Origin: Endomychus coccineus
Taxonomy: Eukaryota > Arthropoda > Insecta > Coleoptera > Endomychidae
Assembly: GCA_958510875.1 (NCBI GenBank)
Contig: OY294068.1
Coordinates: 162,042,388-162,106,387 of the forward strand
Direction of reading: 5' to 3'
Length of the DNA: 64,000 nucleotides
Positions 45,214 to 57,200 of this stretch are shown here, in pieces. The translations under genes were made by a program, and so were the position numbers. How positions within the stretch are numbered: the stretch's first letter is position 1; every line of letters starts with the position of its first letter. The notes below the pieces were generated by a model. That model ran no database searches, was not told where the DNA came from, and saw nothing but the letters and a program-made list of their open reading frames with translations.

Positions 45214-48200
45214 ATGTCAACATCTGATGGTGGTGCACCTACAATCGGAACCCGTCACCAGAAACGCATGGGTCCTGCTCCTTTCGCATCCTTCGAGGAC
45301 CTCTCAGACGAGGTGAGATCTCGTGTACGTATCACCACTTAGGTTCTAGATATTATTACTTACACCATTGATTAATGTATATTAATCAATGCTTACACTA
45401 AGATTAATGCACTACATAAAAAGAAAACACAGCAATTGATACATTAGTACATAAGAACACTACCTTTTAACAAAAGAATATTTGGAATTTTGAAAATACA
45501 GAAGCGATGTGAGAATTCATCGTTTCTGTATTGTATCATTGGTAAATAAGATCAGCTTAAAACTGGATAGGAGTTGAGGCAGATTTAAACCACCTTAATA
45601 TCTTAGATACCTTTATAAGTACCCACTCCAAATGTTCCTTAGATTTTCCGCATGCTTTAACATCAAAATTATAATAAAGATTCTTGACCCACGTATGAAT
45701 TAATACAAAATTCTCGGGAAATAGGTCACACTAACACATATATTTTTATTTTTACCCTCGTCTTTACGTACGTTTCGGTCTCACGACCATCATCAGAAGA
45801 CTTATTAATACAATAACCTGATTACTTAGAAATACTGTAATAACACAAAGCGTCCTTATCGCACAAATTTCGTTTAAATGCCAACGTCCCGAAACGAACG
45901 GAAACATGAAATCGGAACTATAACACAGCAATGTTGCAGCGTAAAAATTAAAAATCCACTATTAAGTAGAATCATCAATAAATACGAACACATTTCATAA
46001 ATGTCTGCGAGAGACTAACAAACAAAGAGTTCTATCCTCTTTGCTAACAGACGAGACCATCTCAAGTGTTCATTTAAGCGCCAGATTTCATAATTTATTA
46101 GGTGATAAAAGAAGGTCTCTGGCCTCTGAGAAATACTTTAGACAATTCTACCTAAAGTAAACTTTTACATTATAAGGACGTAAGTAGGAATTTGCAAGAA
46201 TATTAATTAATTAAATTAGTATAAATATGACTTAGTGTTTGAACGTCACTCCTATGATTTACAGACTTGGAGTCACGTTTTGTGTGAATCATCTCCAGAA
46301 TAGATCTTTTATAATAATTGGTTTCTTTAGTTGAAATATTAACATTCTTGTAATCAAATTGATGGTTATAATCAAAGCAATGTTTAGCAAGCGCGGTGGA
46401 ATTTTCTAAGTTTTTGTTTCTTGTGCTATACTTATGGCCATACATTCTTTTTTGTAAATATTGTTTAGAGATACCAGTATAGGTCCCATCACAATCTAAA
46501 CAATTTAATTTGTATACTGTGTGGGTTTGTTTATCTTTAGGAATTACAGGTTTTAGATTTGAGAAATATTTCCCAACACAGTTAGTAGGTTAGATATGAA
46601 CATTAGGCATGATGCAGATGGAGAAATAAAAACTTCGTGGTTTACCAAAGAAGTTTGGTCTCAACGCTATCTTCACTCCAATTCCGTTGCACTAACTTGT
46701 TATAAAATAAAGCGTCTTACAGACCGCGCGGTTAAATTGTCCCAACCAGAGGACCGTCCCAAAAATCTAAAAATTGTTCGTAATACACTGGAATTGAATG
46801 GCTACCCAAAAACTTTTTTCAATCCTATTATTAAAGAGAGAATAAACAAAATTTATAATAGATCGTCATATAAAAATAACGTAGCAGGTAATACAGACAA
46901 TTATATAACTTTACCATACATTCCGGAGACCTCAGAGAAAATTAAGAAATGTTTGAAAAATTATGATATAAACGTAGCGCATAAACCTACTAACTGTGTT
47001 GGGAAATATTTCTCAAATCTAAAACCTGTAATTCCTAAAGATAAACAAACCCACACAGTATACAAATTAAATTGTTTAGATTGTGATGGGACCTATACTG
47101 GTATCTCTAAACAACATTTACAAAAAAGAATGTATGGCCATAAGTATAGCACAAGAAACAAAAACTTAGAAAATTCCACCGCGCTTGCTAAACATTGCTT
47201 TGATTATAACCATCAATTTGATTACAAGAATGTTAATATTTTAACTAAGGAAACCAATTATTATAAAAGATCTATTCTGGAGATGATTCACATAAAACGT
47301 GACTCCAAGTCTGTAAATCATAGGAGTGACGTGCAAACACTAAGTCATATTTATACTAATTTAATTAATTAATATTCTTGCAAATTCCTACTTACGTTCT
47401 TATAATGTAAAAGTTTACTTTAGGTAGAATTGTCTAAAGTATTTCTCAGAGGCCAGAGACCTTCTTTTATCACCTAATAAATTATGACATCTGGCGCCTA
47501 AATGAACACTTGAGATGGTCTCGTCTGTTAGCACAGAGGATAGAACTCTTTGTCTGTTAGTCTCTTCTAGACATTTATGAAATGTGTTCGTATTTATTGA
47601 TGATTCTACTTAATAGTGGAATTTAAACGAAATTTGTGCGATAAGGACGCTTTGTGTTATTACAGTATTTCTAAGTAATCAGGTTATTGTATTAATAAGT
47701 CTTCTGATGATGGTCGTGAGACCGAAACGTACGTAAAGACGAGGGTAAAAATAAAAATATATGTGTTAGTGTGACCTATTTCCCGAGAATTTTGTATTAA
47801 TTTAACATCAAATAAACCTAATATGCTATGCTACCGATTCGTAGAAAATTATTATAGAATAAATACCTCATTGTAATTGTTCCTCGTTCTATTTTATTTT
47901 CTGCTTATGAATCGAGAGTTTAGTATTGTTAGTGTTTCCTCAATCCTCACTGAACGTTCTAGTTAATTTTTCAGAACCAAATGAAGCATGTAAGAAATAA
48001 CCACGACACTACAATACAGTATAGAGTTGACGATTGAGATGACTGGTAGGCTTATGTCATATGTATTTTTAGAAAAATGATTTTTTTTACATTTTCCTAT
48101 GAATGTTTTCTGTATATAGCTCCGTTTGCAGTATTTCAAGAAATCTATACTACTACTAAATAAATACTAAATTCTTAAAGTGTCCATAATGAAATATTTC

Positions 48201-51200
48201 CTTCCCACTCATATTTTCATTTTGAATTTATTACTACATCAAATATACAGTAAGATGTCTGGAGACCAGAACAGAATACGTTGAAGCCAGAAATACGTGC
48301 AAGGAAACAATAAACGTAGCGAAAGAGGCATATAATGCCAAAATAAGATGAAAGCTTATCGAATGCCCGAATGGCTTACGTTCGTTTGAACTTTCGCCAA
48401 AGCAATTGGTAGGAATTTCACTTCCAGTTCATTCCCTCCCCTAACCAAAGATGATGGTCCACTGGCTACTACACCACCAAGAAAAAGACAACCTTTTTGC
48501 TGGAATGTTTGCAGTAAATTCAACTTTGGATCCACAAGGGAAGGACCCTCCAAATATTGCTGCCATTGATAGCCATATGCCTGAAATTGTCTTTCGTCAG
48601 CGCACTACTAGGCGCATTCTGCTTGATCTTAATACCAAAAAGTCTATGGGGCCAAACGGAATTCCACCTGTCGTTCTCAAGAAATGTGCGCTTGAGTTAA
48701 CACCAGCTTTCTGCAGGTTGTTTACCTTTTCAAACAAACTTGGTGTGTTTCCTTCCAGCTGGAAAATAGCTAGAGTGCAACCAATTCCAAAAAAAGGAGA
48801 GAAAACCCTTCCTAATAATTATAGACCCACAGCTGTGTTGTCTATGGTTCACTATGGTGGAGTTTTATCTAAAGGAACCACAACATCTTGCGGAGATGAA
48901 TTTTCATTAGACTAACTTCTCGCATATTCGACATATCTTTATTTCGTGAATACCCGGTTCGTGATTCATTGGATAGTTCATATGACATATCAGTGACAGA
49001 GGCTGGAGGAAAATCAACTTCTTGGAAACCTGATCGTTAAATGGGCATATTCTTGTGAAAATTAATCCAGCCATTATGTTGGATGCTGTTTCAGCTGATA
49101 ACATAGCACTTTTATCCAGTTCGGCAAATCGTAGATCTTCTTCATTCATTCAAATACAGATATATCAAGCGGTAAAAGCTTGTGCGACGTGTGTGGGGGA
49201 ACGATAATAAAGCAATGAAGTTTTCTCAGTAGAATTTTTCTACACAAAGGTTTATATGAGAGCTGTGAGTATCCATCACCCTACTACACGATTTTGTTCA
49301 CTTGATGGTTTTGCATACTTTATAAAATTTTGCATAAATAACAGAAAGTCTTCTTCTTGCCTCCATCCACTTTTATTATCAGATCCAGCACAACCAGTAG
49401 GATCATTCTTTATAAAATGTTGTTGGAAATTCTTCCTGGGAAAAACAAAGAACAGAGATACAGCATTGCCAATAGCATTGACAGCCAAACAAACTGTGTC
49501 CAAAGTCCCTCATTCTTGCAAAGCTATTGAACGAACTTGCTATGTGCCTTTTTCTTCTTCACTTCAGTTGTAATCACTCCTGTTTTGTCAATGTTGTATA
49601 TGTTTTGGGGTTGAAACTTTCATCGATCTAATAATTCAGCCAAACGATAATGACATTTTTCAACATTTGGCTTATTGAAATTCACTACATTCGTTGCTTG
49701 TGGCCTCCTAACTGATAAATTAGGATTTCTTTGCATAAAAGCCTTATGTCAATCAATTCTAGCCATTTCTGATTCTTCCCTTTTGTCAGGAATGTTAAAT
49801 TTAAGGTGTTTGGCAAAGTGGTATGCTAACTTACGTAAAAAATTTCGTAGTCAAGCCAAAATACAATTTACAGGCGGAGGCACAGTACGAAACAAGCTCC
49901 TTTTCCTGTTCTTCTGAAAATACTTCATTATATGGCTTACAACCTGTACTAAGTCATCAGCTACACTTCTAATTTTTTCTACACGTTCATTCACACGTTT
50001 ACAGACTTCAATGTACCTTCGGATACAGTAGCCCAGGCAGATGTAAGAGTCCTTTTATAAATCATTTTCATATGCTGCTGAAACTATTATCTGTGATCTC
50101 TAAATTGATGGAGAAAGCAATCATCATCGAGCTCATCAAATACCTAGAGAGCTACAAAATCGTGATTGACCGGTAATATGGCTTTAGTCAGCAGAAGCAG
50201 CTGCTTGCCTATGTAACACATGTATGGCAGAAATCTATTGAAACACATGGGGAATCTCTAGATATCATTGGATATCATCAAAGCATTTGACCGAGTCTGG
50301 CACCAAAGCCTTCTTGGGAAACTGCCGTCATATGGTTTGCCGCCTCAACCTTGTCGCTTACTATCGAGTTTTCTCTCAGAAGATCACTTCATGTGGTGGT
50401 TGACGAAGTATCCTCTGATACAATGGCTATCACCGCTGGTGTTCCACAGATATCTGTCTTGGTACCAATTTTGTTCCTGCTCCATATCAACGATCTGCTA
50501 GGAGTGACCACTTGTCCCGTCCACAGCTTTGCAGATGATGATACACTTCATACCATCCAATGAAACCTGAGGAGCGAGACAGGGACAGGTTGACTCAATT
50601 AATGGAGATCTGGCAAAGATTTTGAAATGGGGATGAGTTCGATGCAACGAAAACTCAAGCTTGCGTCTTCTCCAGGAAGGCGGATCCCACAATCCCTAAT
50701 CTAATAATGTCCGGTACAACTATTTCTATGAAGTCTTCCATTACAATGCTCGGAATCACCACCAACTGGGACGATCATGTGAGGTCCAATGTGGAAACCG
50801 CTTCACTGAAAATTGGTTTTATATTCCGTGCCAAGAGCTATTGTACATCCCAGCAGCTCCTTATAAGAAGCTCTTGGATTCTATCCAGAAGAGAGCTATT
50901 CGTTTGATTGATGATGTCACACTTACTAGTTCATTGACCTCTTTAGAACATCGTAGAAAGGTGGGAGATCTCTCCCTTTTCTATAGATATGTCCTTGGTC
51001 GGTGTTCAACAGAAATCTCGTCTGTTGTTCCACCACGAGAGATTCCAGATAGGCGGACTAGACGAGCTCAAATTAGTCACCCCTTCAATGTCAAACTCGA
51101 GACTTGTCGGACACAAAGTAGATTAAAATAGCATGCATCGTTTAATCTGAAGGACAGACATGCAAAATGTATCAAGAGAAACCTGAATCTGTGCGTAAGC

Positions 51201-54200
51201 GTGGCAAAGTTGATGTAGTGAAGAGTAGAAAACAAGTCGGTTACCAGGGATTTGTAAACGAAATTTAGGGGTCGCCTTGTACCGAGTCTAGGTTTTGAAA
51301 TATTAACTAGCGAGAAAGTCTGGAAGTCTACCATCAGTGAAGGCTCGGCTTAGTTGGAGACGCTCATGTCGCCTATGTCTCGAAGATGATGAAGCGGCGG
51401 AACACGTTAAGACACATCTCTTACCTGAAGATCTGAACAAAACCTCAACAAGCTAAATCATGGACGTTATAAAAAGGTTGAACTTGCTGAGTGAACTATT
51501 ATTATAAATGAGCCACAATAGACCACATGATCGAGTTAGAGGATCGATGTTCGGTTCACTCATAAGAAACCTAGACCTAAGTCTGGATTATCTACCATAC
51601 CAAATACAAGTTTGTACAAGAATAATACAGCCTGGGTTTGACGCTGTCTATCTATGCTAACAAAATCTTCCCAGCAGTACTTCGCAGGCTATTACGGAAT
51701 ATGATGCCCAGCGTTTTGAATCCCCTGAGGCTAAATCAAATGTTCTGTACATGTTCATTAAATGACAATTATAGTGAATCAAACTCCAAGATCTTTCATC
51801 TTACATACTCTGGACATAGCGATGTTAGTAATTCTGTTTGATCACAACACTGACTACTTACTTTTGGTATATGAGACCATAGTGCATTTGCAGATGTTCA
51901 AATCTAGCCCGTTTGATTGCCACCATGAATGTAACCTATTTAGATTATCCTGTATTAAAATAGCGCCTGGTATACAATCTATATGTAGAGGTTCATATCT
52001 TCCTCATAAAGCAGACATTTAACTCTGAATTTTCTGGTAACATGAGCAATGAAACGTATAAATAGCAGAGGGTCCAAGACTGAACCATATGTTACCTCGG
52101 AAATTTCATATTCGAAGCCAGCAACCCCCATGAACTGGCAATGATGTTGCGAGTAGCTGAGAAAGAAAGCGATCAGGTGAAAGCGTCTTATGTAGTTCTT
52201 TGTTTATAATTCACAAAAAACCTTTACGACTGGTGAGAACAACCAGCATCCAGCACAAAAAAGAAGAATGTATCAAATCCTTTTTGACTACATCAAGATC
52301 CCTCTGTTTCTTTAACAACCAAAGCTGGACCTATCAGGTTATTTATGATAGTTTCCGAGCTGGATGGTGATGGCAGAATCCGATCTATTGGTGTTTGATG
52401 GATTTTCGACATTCTGTGTATCGAAATAATCTATTTTCCATCTAAACTATCATCAAATAGTCTCCCTCATTCAATATTTAAGAAATCACAGAACCAATTT
52501 TTTCTACTCTCTCCGAATTGTAAACCTAACAGAGCTGCTTTTCCTGTTCTTCTTTGAGTAGGTATTTATAGCATTTCATCTTCTACATCGTTTACGTTGG
52601 TGGAATGAATCATAAAGTGGGTACTTGTGTGAAATATCAAGAGAGCTGAATATGAATACTACATCGGTAGGTCCGTACTTGTGAAATATAAGCTTAGCAG
52701 TAAGCATCAAATCGCCACAGCCAACTGTAAATATTCCACTAAAAGGAACTGGAACCAGTCTCTGCTCAAGATCCAGCATGTCGTGACAACGCCAACTATA
52801 ATTTTTCAATTGAAACGTCAGCGATTAGGCATGCTATTGATACTGATTCGAAAACCAATATAATTTTATTATTATCATTATCTTCAACTAGACCCTTATA
52901 TGATATAGTTCACACTGTGGATACACTTTAACACTGTGAGAAACCCTTATGCACTGAAAATACTGTTCAAGTACTTAGACCAGGGTCGATAATTTTTGAA
53001 ACCAAATAAAATAATAGTAGGATGGAACCCATTCGAAAAGGAAGAGAATATAGCAAAAATGAAATGAAAAATAATTTACGGGCGATCTGAGGTCGGGAAG
53101 TCTAAAGGGGTGAGTTTTTAAGGGTAAAAAACGGTTTATCTCGATTTTCGGCAAAACCACAAGTTCTATGGAAAATAGTTAAATAGCAAAGTTGTAGGTA
53201 ATAGAAAGATCTACAACTTTAGATATCCACACTTTTTTCACATAACCTCAAAATTTATGTGAAAAATTCAAATAACTGAGTTTTTGATTTTTTATTTTCA
53301 TCTTTTACAAAAAAAAATTTTTTCCCACGAAATTTGCTGAAAGCTCATCTTTTCATGTCCCAAACACACAGTATTTTTTTAAAATTTCAAATATCTATTT
53401 TTTCACCTTATTTTGACTTGAGATCGAAAAAGCACCCTAATTTTCAATCGAAAATTCTCACGTCAGAATATCTGCTTTTTCAAAAAAGTCGGTATGCTTT
53501 TTGTTCGTTGAAATCTCTACTTTCTGATGGTGTGAAGAAAACTATACATTACTATAGTAAATGTTCTCAAAAAATGCAAAGTAACGAAAAAAACTCGAAT
53601 CCGAAAATCATTATGTACAATTTTGAGCTATTTATTAATATTTATACTTTAATTACTCGAAAAACGTAAGATTCCATGTTACATTGATAAACAAAAAAAT
53701 TATAAATTCATAAAACATAAAGATTGCAAAAAACATGCGAAAATGGTTGTTCTAAATATAATTAAAGACAGGAATATTATTTCCAGTCTGCATTGGTTCT
53801 TCATCCACAATTTCATCTGGATCATAAGCTTCCTCGTAGCTTTTTTCTTCCACATTGGAGCATTCTTCATAACCATGACAATTTGAGCATATATTTGTGC
53901 ATTTTAAACAATGTTTTCGGCAGCCACATTTTAAACTGTTACATCCAGTTTCACAGCTGCAGCAAATACTTTTGAGCAATAGTTCCGGAATTAATTCCTT
54001 TTCTGTAAATTTGGGCATAATGCCCCAATCTGTTGCTGTCAGTTCGTTACCCAGCCAAGTTTGAAGCTGATAATATGCCCTGTAACAATGTTGTTCTGCT
54101 GCACCTTCTGTGGGTGGGAGATTTGCCAATATGAAAGATGATTTAATTTTTGCCAATTGATATTTTCGAAATCTTAATTGATTCAATGTTATATTATCAT

Positions 54201-57200
54201 TTTTACATTTATAAATAGATTTGATTAATTGTAATTCATTTTTTTCGATATCTACTTTGTTTGCATCTTTTTTAAAAAAAATATTGGCCAAATTTGACAA
54301 ATTTTTATCGTCTAATAATGAATTTACGATACTTTTCTTTCCTTTTCCGGCAAATCCAGATGTTGTATCGCAACCAGAAAAACAATGCAGAAATGCAACG
54401 ATGTTTATAAAGGATTCATATTTGAAACTATTAGACGTGAAAAATAGATCTTTTACATTTGCAGAACCTGGCTTAAGAAAATAAATGTCATGATTATTTG
54501 AATTTAATTGATTCAAAAGTACCAAAAGATCAATATCTTGACCCCCAACAATGATTTTATTTTTATTTGTATCTCTGGCAATTTCTATCGAGGTCCTAAT
54601 TATGTCAGCATCAGCATCTTCTTTTGCTTGATTACAGGAAAATCCTTGTGACTGTAATCTTTTCATCAAAGTTTTTATTATTTTGTCCTTGTTTTTCTCG
54701 TTGGATAAAAATTTTTCTTGCAAATATGGTATTTTTGTATGGTTTTGATAATTCAACTCTGGAATATTGTCTGAGGTTTTTCTACGACTACGTTCTCATC
54801 TTTTAGTTGAATTAGCTGCTAGTACTGTTGTCACAGTAACTGATTTTTCAATTTCGGGGTACCCATCAAAAACGATATAGCTGCTTGCTGCGTAATGTTT
54901 TTCTACATAGCGCAAATATTCATTCATGATCTCTTCCACCGTTTCATTTTTCTGCCAAATAACTTTGTGCAGTAAAAATCCACCGTCGACGACATGAGAA
55001 ATGCCGTCAGAATGCATTGGTCCATTCGCACTCACAAATAATTGGTAAAGTTGAGATTTAACATTTTTCCTGAGGCCATTTTCTGTAAAAAGTTTTACTG
55101 TCGATCGTTAACGATATTCTTTGAAATAGCAATAATGGATCGATGGCTATAATATCTCCATTTACTTTAACGGGAGATTGAACCGTTTTTAGAGACTTGA
55201 CTTTGTTTTTTCTTTTAAATTTGACACTACCAAAATTCATTCCAACAATAGCTTGCAAAGATGTCTTTCCTTCTTCATACGCTTCGTATCAATTCACAGA
55301 ATTACTGCCAATAATTCCAGAAAATATTGACATCATATTATCAGTCTCTGGAAAAGGATCATACCTGTTACAAAAATTTTGTAATATTTGTAAATCAGCT
55401 AGATCTCTTTTTATTCGATATTTAGGAATCAATATGTGGTTTTATAGTTGCAAAGGAAACATTACAAAAATCTTCCATTTCATTGCAAACTTCGACAAGT
55501 ATAATCATTGTTAATACGAATTTTGTTAAAACACTTTCAGACAAACCACGACCATGAAAGAAAATATTACTATTTTTATTTTAGAGCTGATTGATACTGA
55601 TTAAAATACAGGTAGTATTTACCTTGCTATGTAGATTCCAAAAGTTTCTTTTAAAGTAAGTTTTTCACAATTCTCTTTCTTCTTCTTCTTCTTTCTTTCA
55701 TGAACGATGTTGTTCACTTCTCTATGAAATACCTTTTGATGAGCTAAAATTTTCCGTAGGTCACTCCGGTATATAAGTTATCTTAAAATATCAATAAATA
55801 GGCATCTACATCTCAAATTATTGTAGATGTCTTATTAAATATTAACTTTATTAACTTATTTAGTTGTTAATTATAGTAGTATATTTCGATTTGTAATTTT
55901 TTGTTTATCAATGTAACATGGAATCTTACGTTTTTCGAGTAATTAAAGTATAAATTTTAATAAATAGCTCAAAATTGCACATACTGATTTTCGGATTCGA
56001 GATTTTTTCGTTTCTTTTCATTTTTTGAGAACATTTACCATAGTAATGTATTTTTTTCACACCATCAGAAAATAGAGATTTCAAAGAACAAAAAGCCCAC
56101 CGACTTTTTCAAAAAAGCAGATATTTTGATGTGAGAATTTTCGATTGAAAATTAGGGTGCTTTTTCGATATTAAATCAAAATAAGGTGAAAAAATTAATA
56201 TTTTAAATCAAAAAAATTACAGTGTGTTTGGAACATAAGAAGGTAAACTTCCACCATATTTCGTAAAAGATAAAAATAAAAAACCAAAAACTTGGTTCTT
56301 TGAATTTTTCACATGAATTTTGAGGTTATGTGAAAAAAGTGTAGATACAAAAATTGTAGATCTTTTTATTACCTACAACTTTGCTATTTGACTTTTTTCC
56401 ATACGACTTGTAGTTCTGCCGGAAATCGAGATAAGCCGTTTTTTACCCTTAAAAACTCACCCCTTTCGACTTCCCGACCTCAGATCGCCCGTAAATTATT
56501 TTTCCTTTCATTTTTGTTATATTCTCTTCCTTTTCCAATGGGTTTCATCCTACTATTATTTTTTTTCACTTTTTACCATTTTCAAAGGCTTCGGCACTGG
56601 TCTAACTGAGGACCTTTCAGCTACCAAGTAACCATCATCAGATTAAACTAAATGTGCCTTTTTTGTTTTATTTCTAATTTAGTTCCCTCTGATGATGGCT
56701 AGTTGGTAGCTGAAAGGTCCTCAGTGCTTTAATAGTATGTTTATTGGATAAGGGTTGCTGTTTCTATTCATAGTGATAACTCATTGTCAAACTAATGCCA
56801 AGAGAACAATTGAAAAGCATCTAAATTCATATCACATTGTACAATAAAAGCCTCGGATAGATGGCAAGTTGTTCCTGCAAACTGGTGAATTCTTTATAAC
56901 ATACACGTGCTCAAGCACTTTATTAAAAAACCTGCAAACAAAGAAATATAACACAAAAGATTTCGTTACCCGAATAGAACAAATTCCAAGAGAATATCCA
57001 CTTAATATGTGCAAGTTTCTTAGAGTCCAGTTTTTATTGTTTTATTACTTAAGGTGAATTGTACCTTCATTGAGTTTTTGATATTTCAGTTGGAAAGTCC
57101 GGAAGAAAAGAATACGGCAGGTTCTGTAGTTAGATTGCCTGGTATACGAGAAGACGTGACACCAAGTACACCCGCATACATGAATCAACCGGCAGCTGAA

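Larger units (their letters stand above)
45665..47808. mobile_element. Inverted-repeat Penelope-like element (PLE 3)
   Basis: 45665-46590 and 46880-47808 are near-identical inverted arms around about 0.3-0.4 kb of unique sequence. The right half has an open frame (46596-47372, 258 aa): IRHDADGEIKTSWFTKEVWS, GYPKTFFNPIIKERINKIYN and CVGKYFSNLKPVIPKDKQT. GTYTGISKQHLQKRMYGHKY follows, with the GIY-YIG-like region of Penelope proteins. The left arm encodes the same C-terminal 80 aa on the minus strand. Each outer end carries a hammerhead motif. The RT catalytic domain is absent. Transcription through it would give a long hairpin RNA. Confidence 0.9.
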
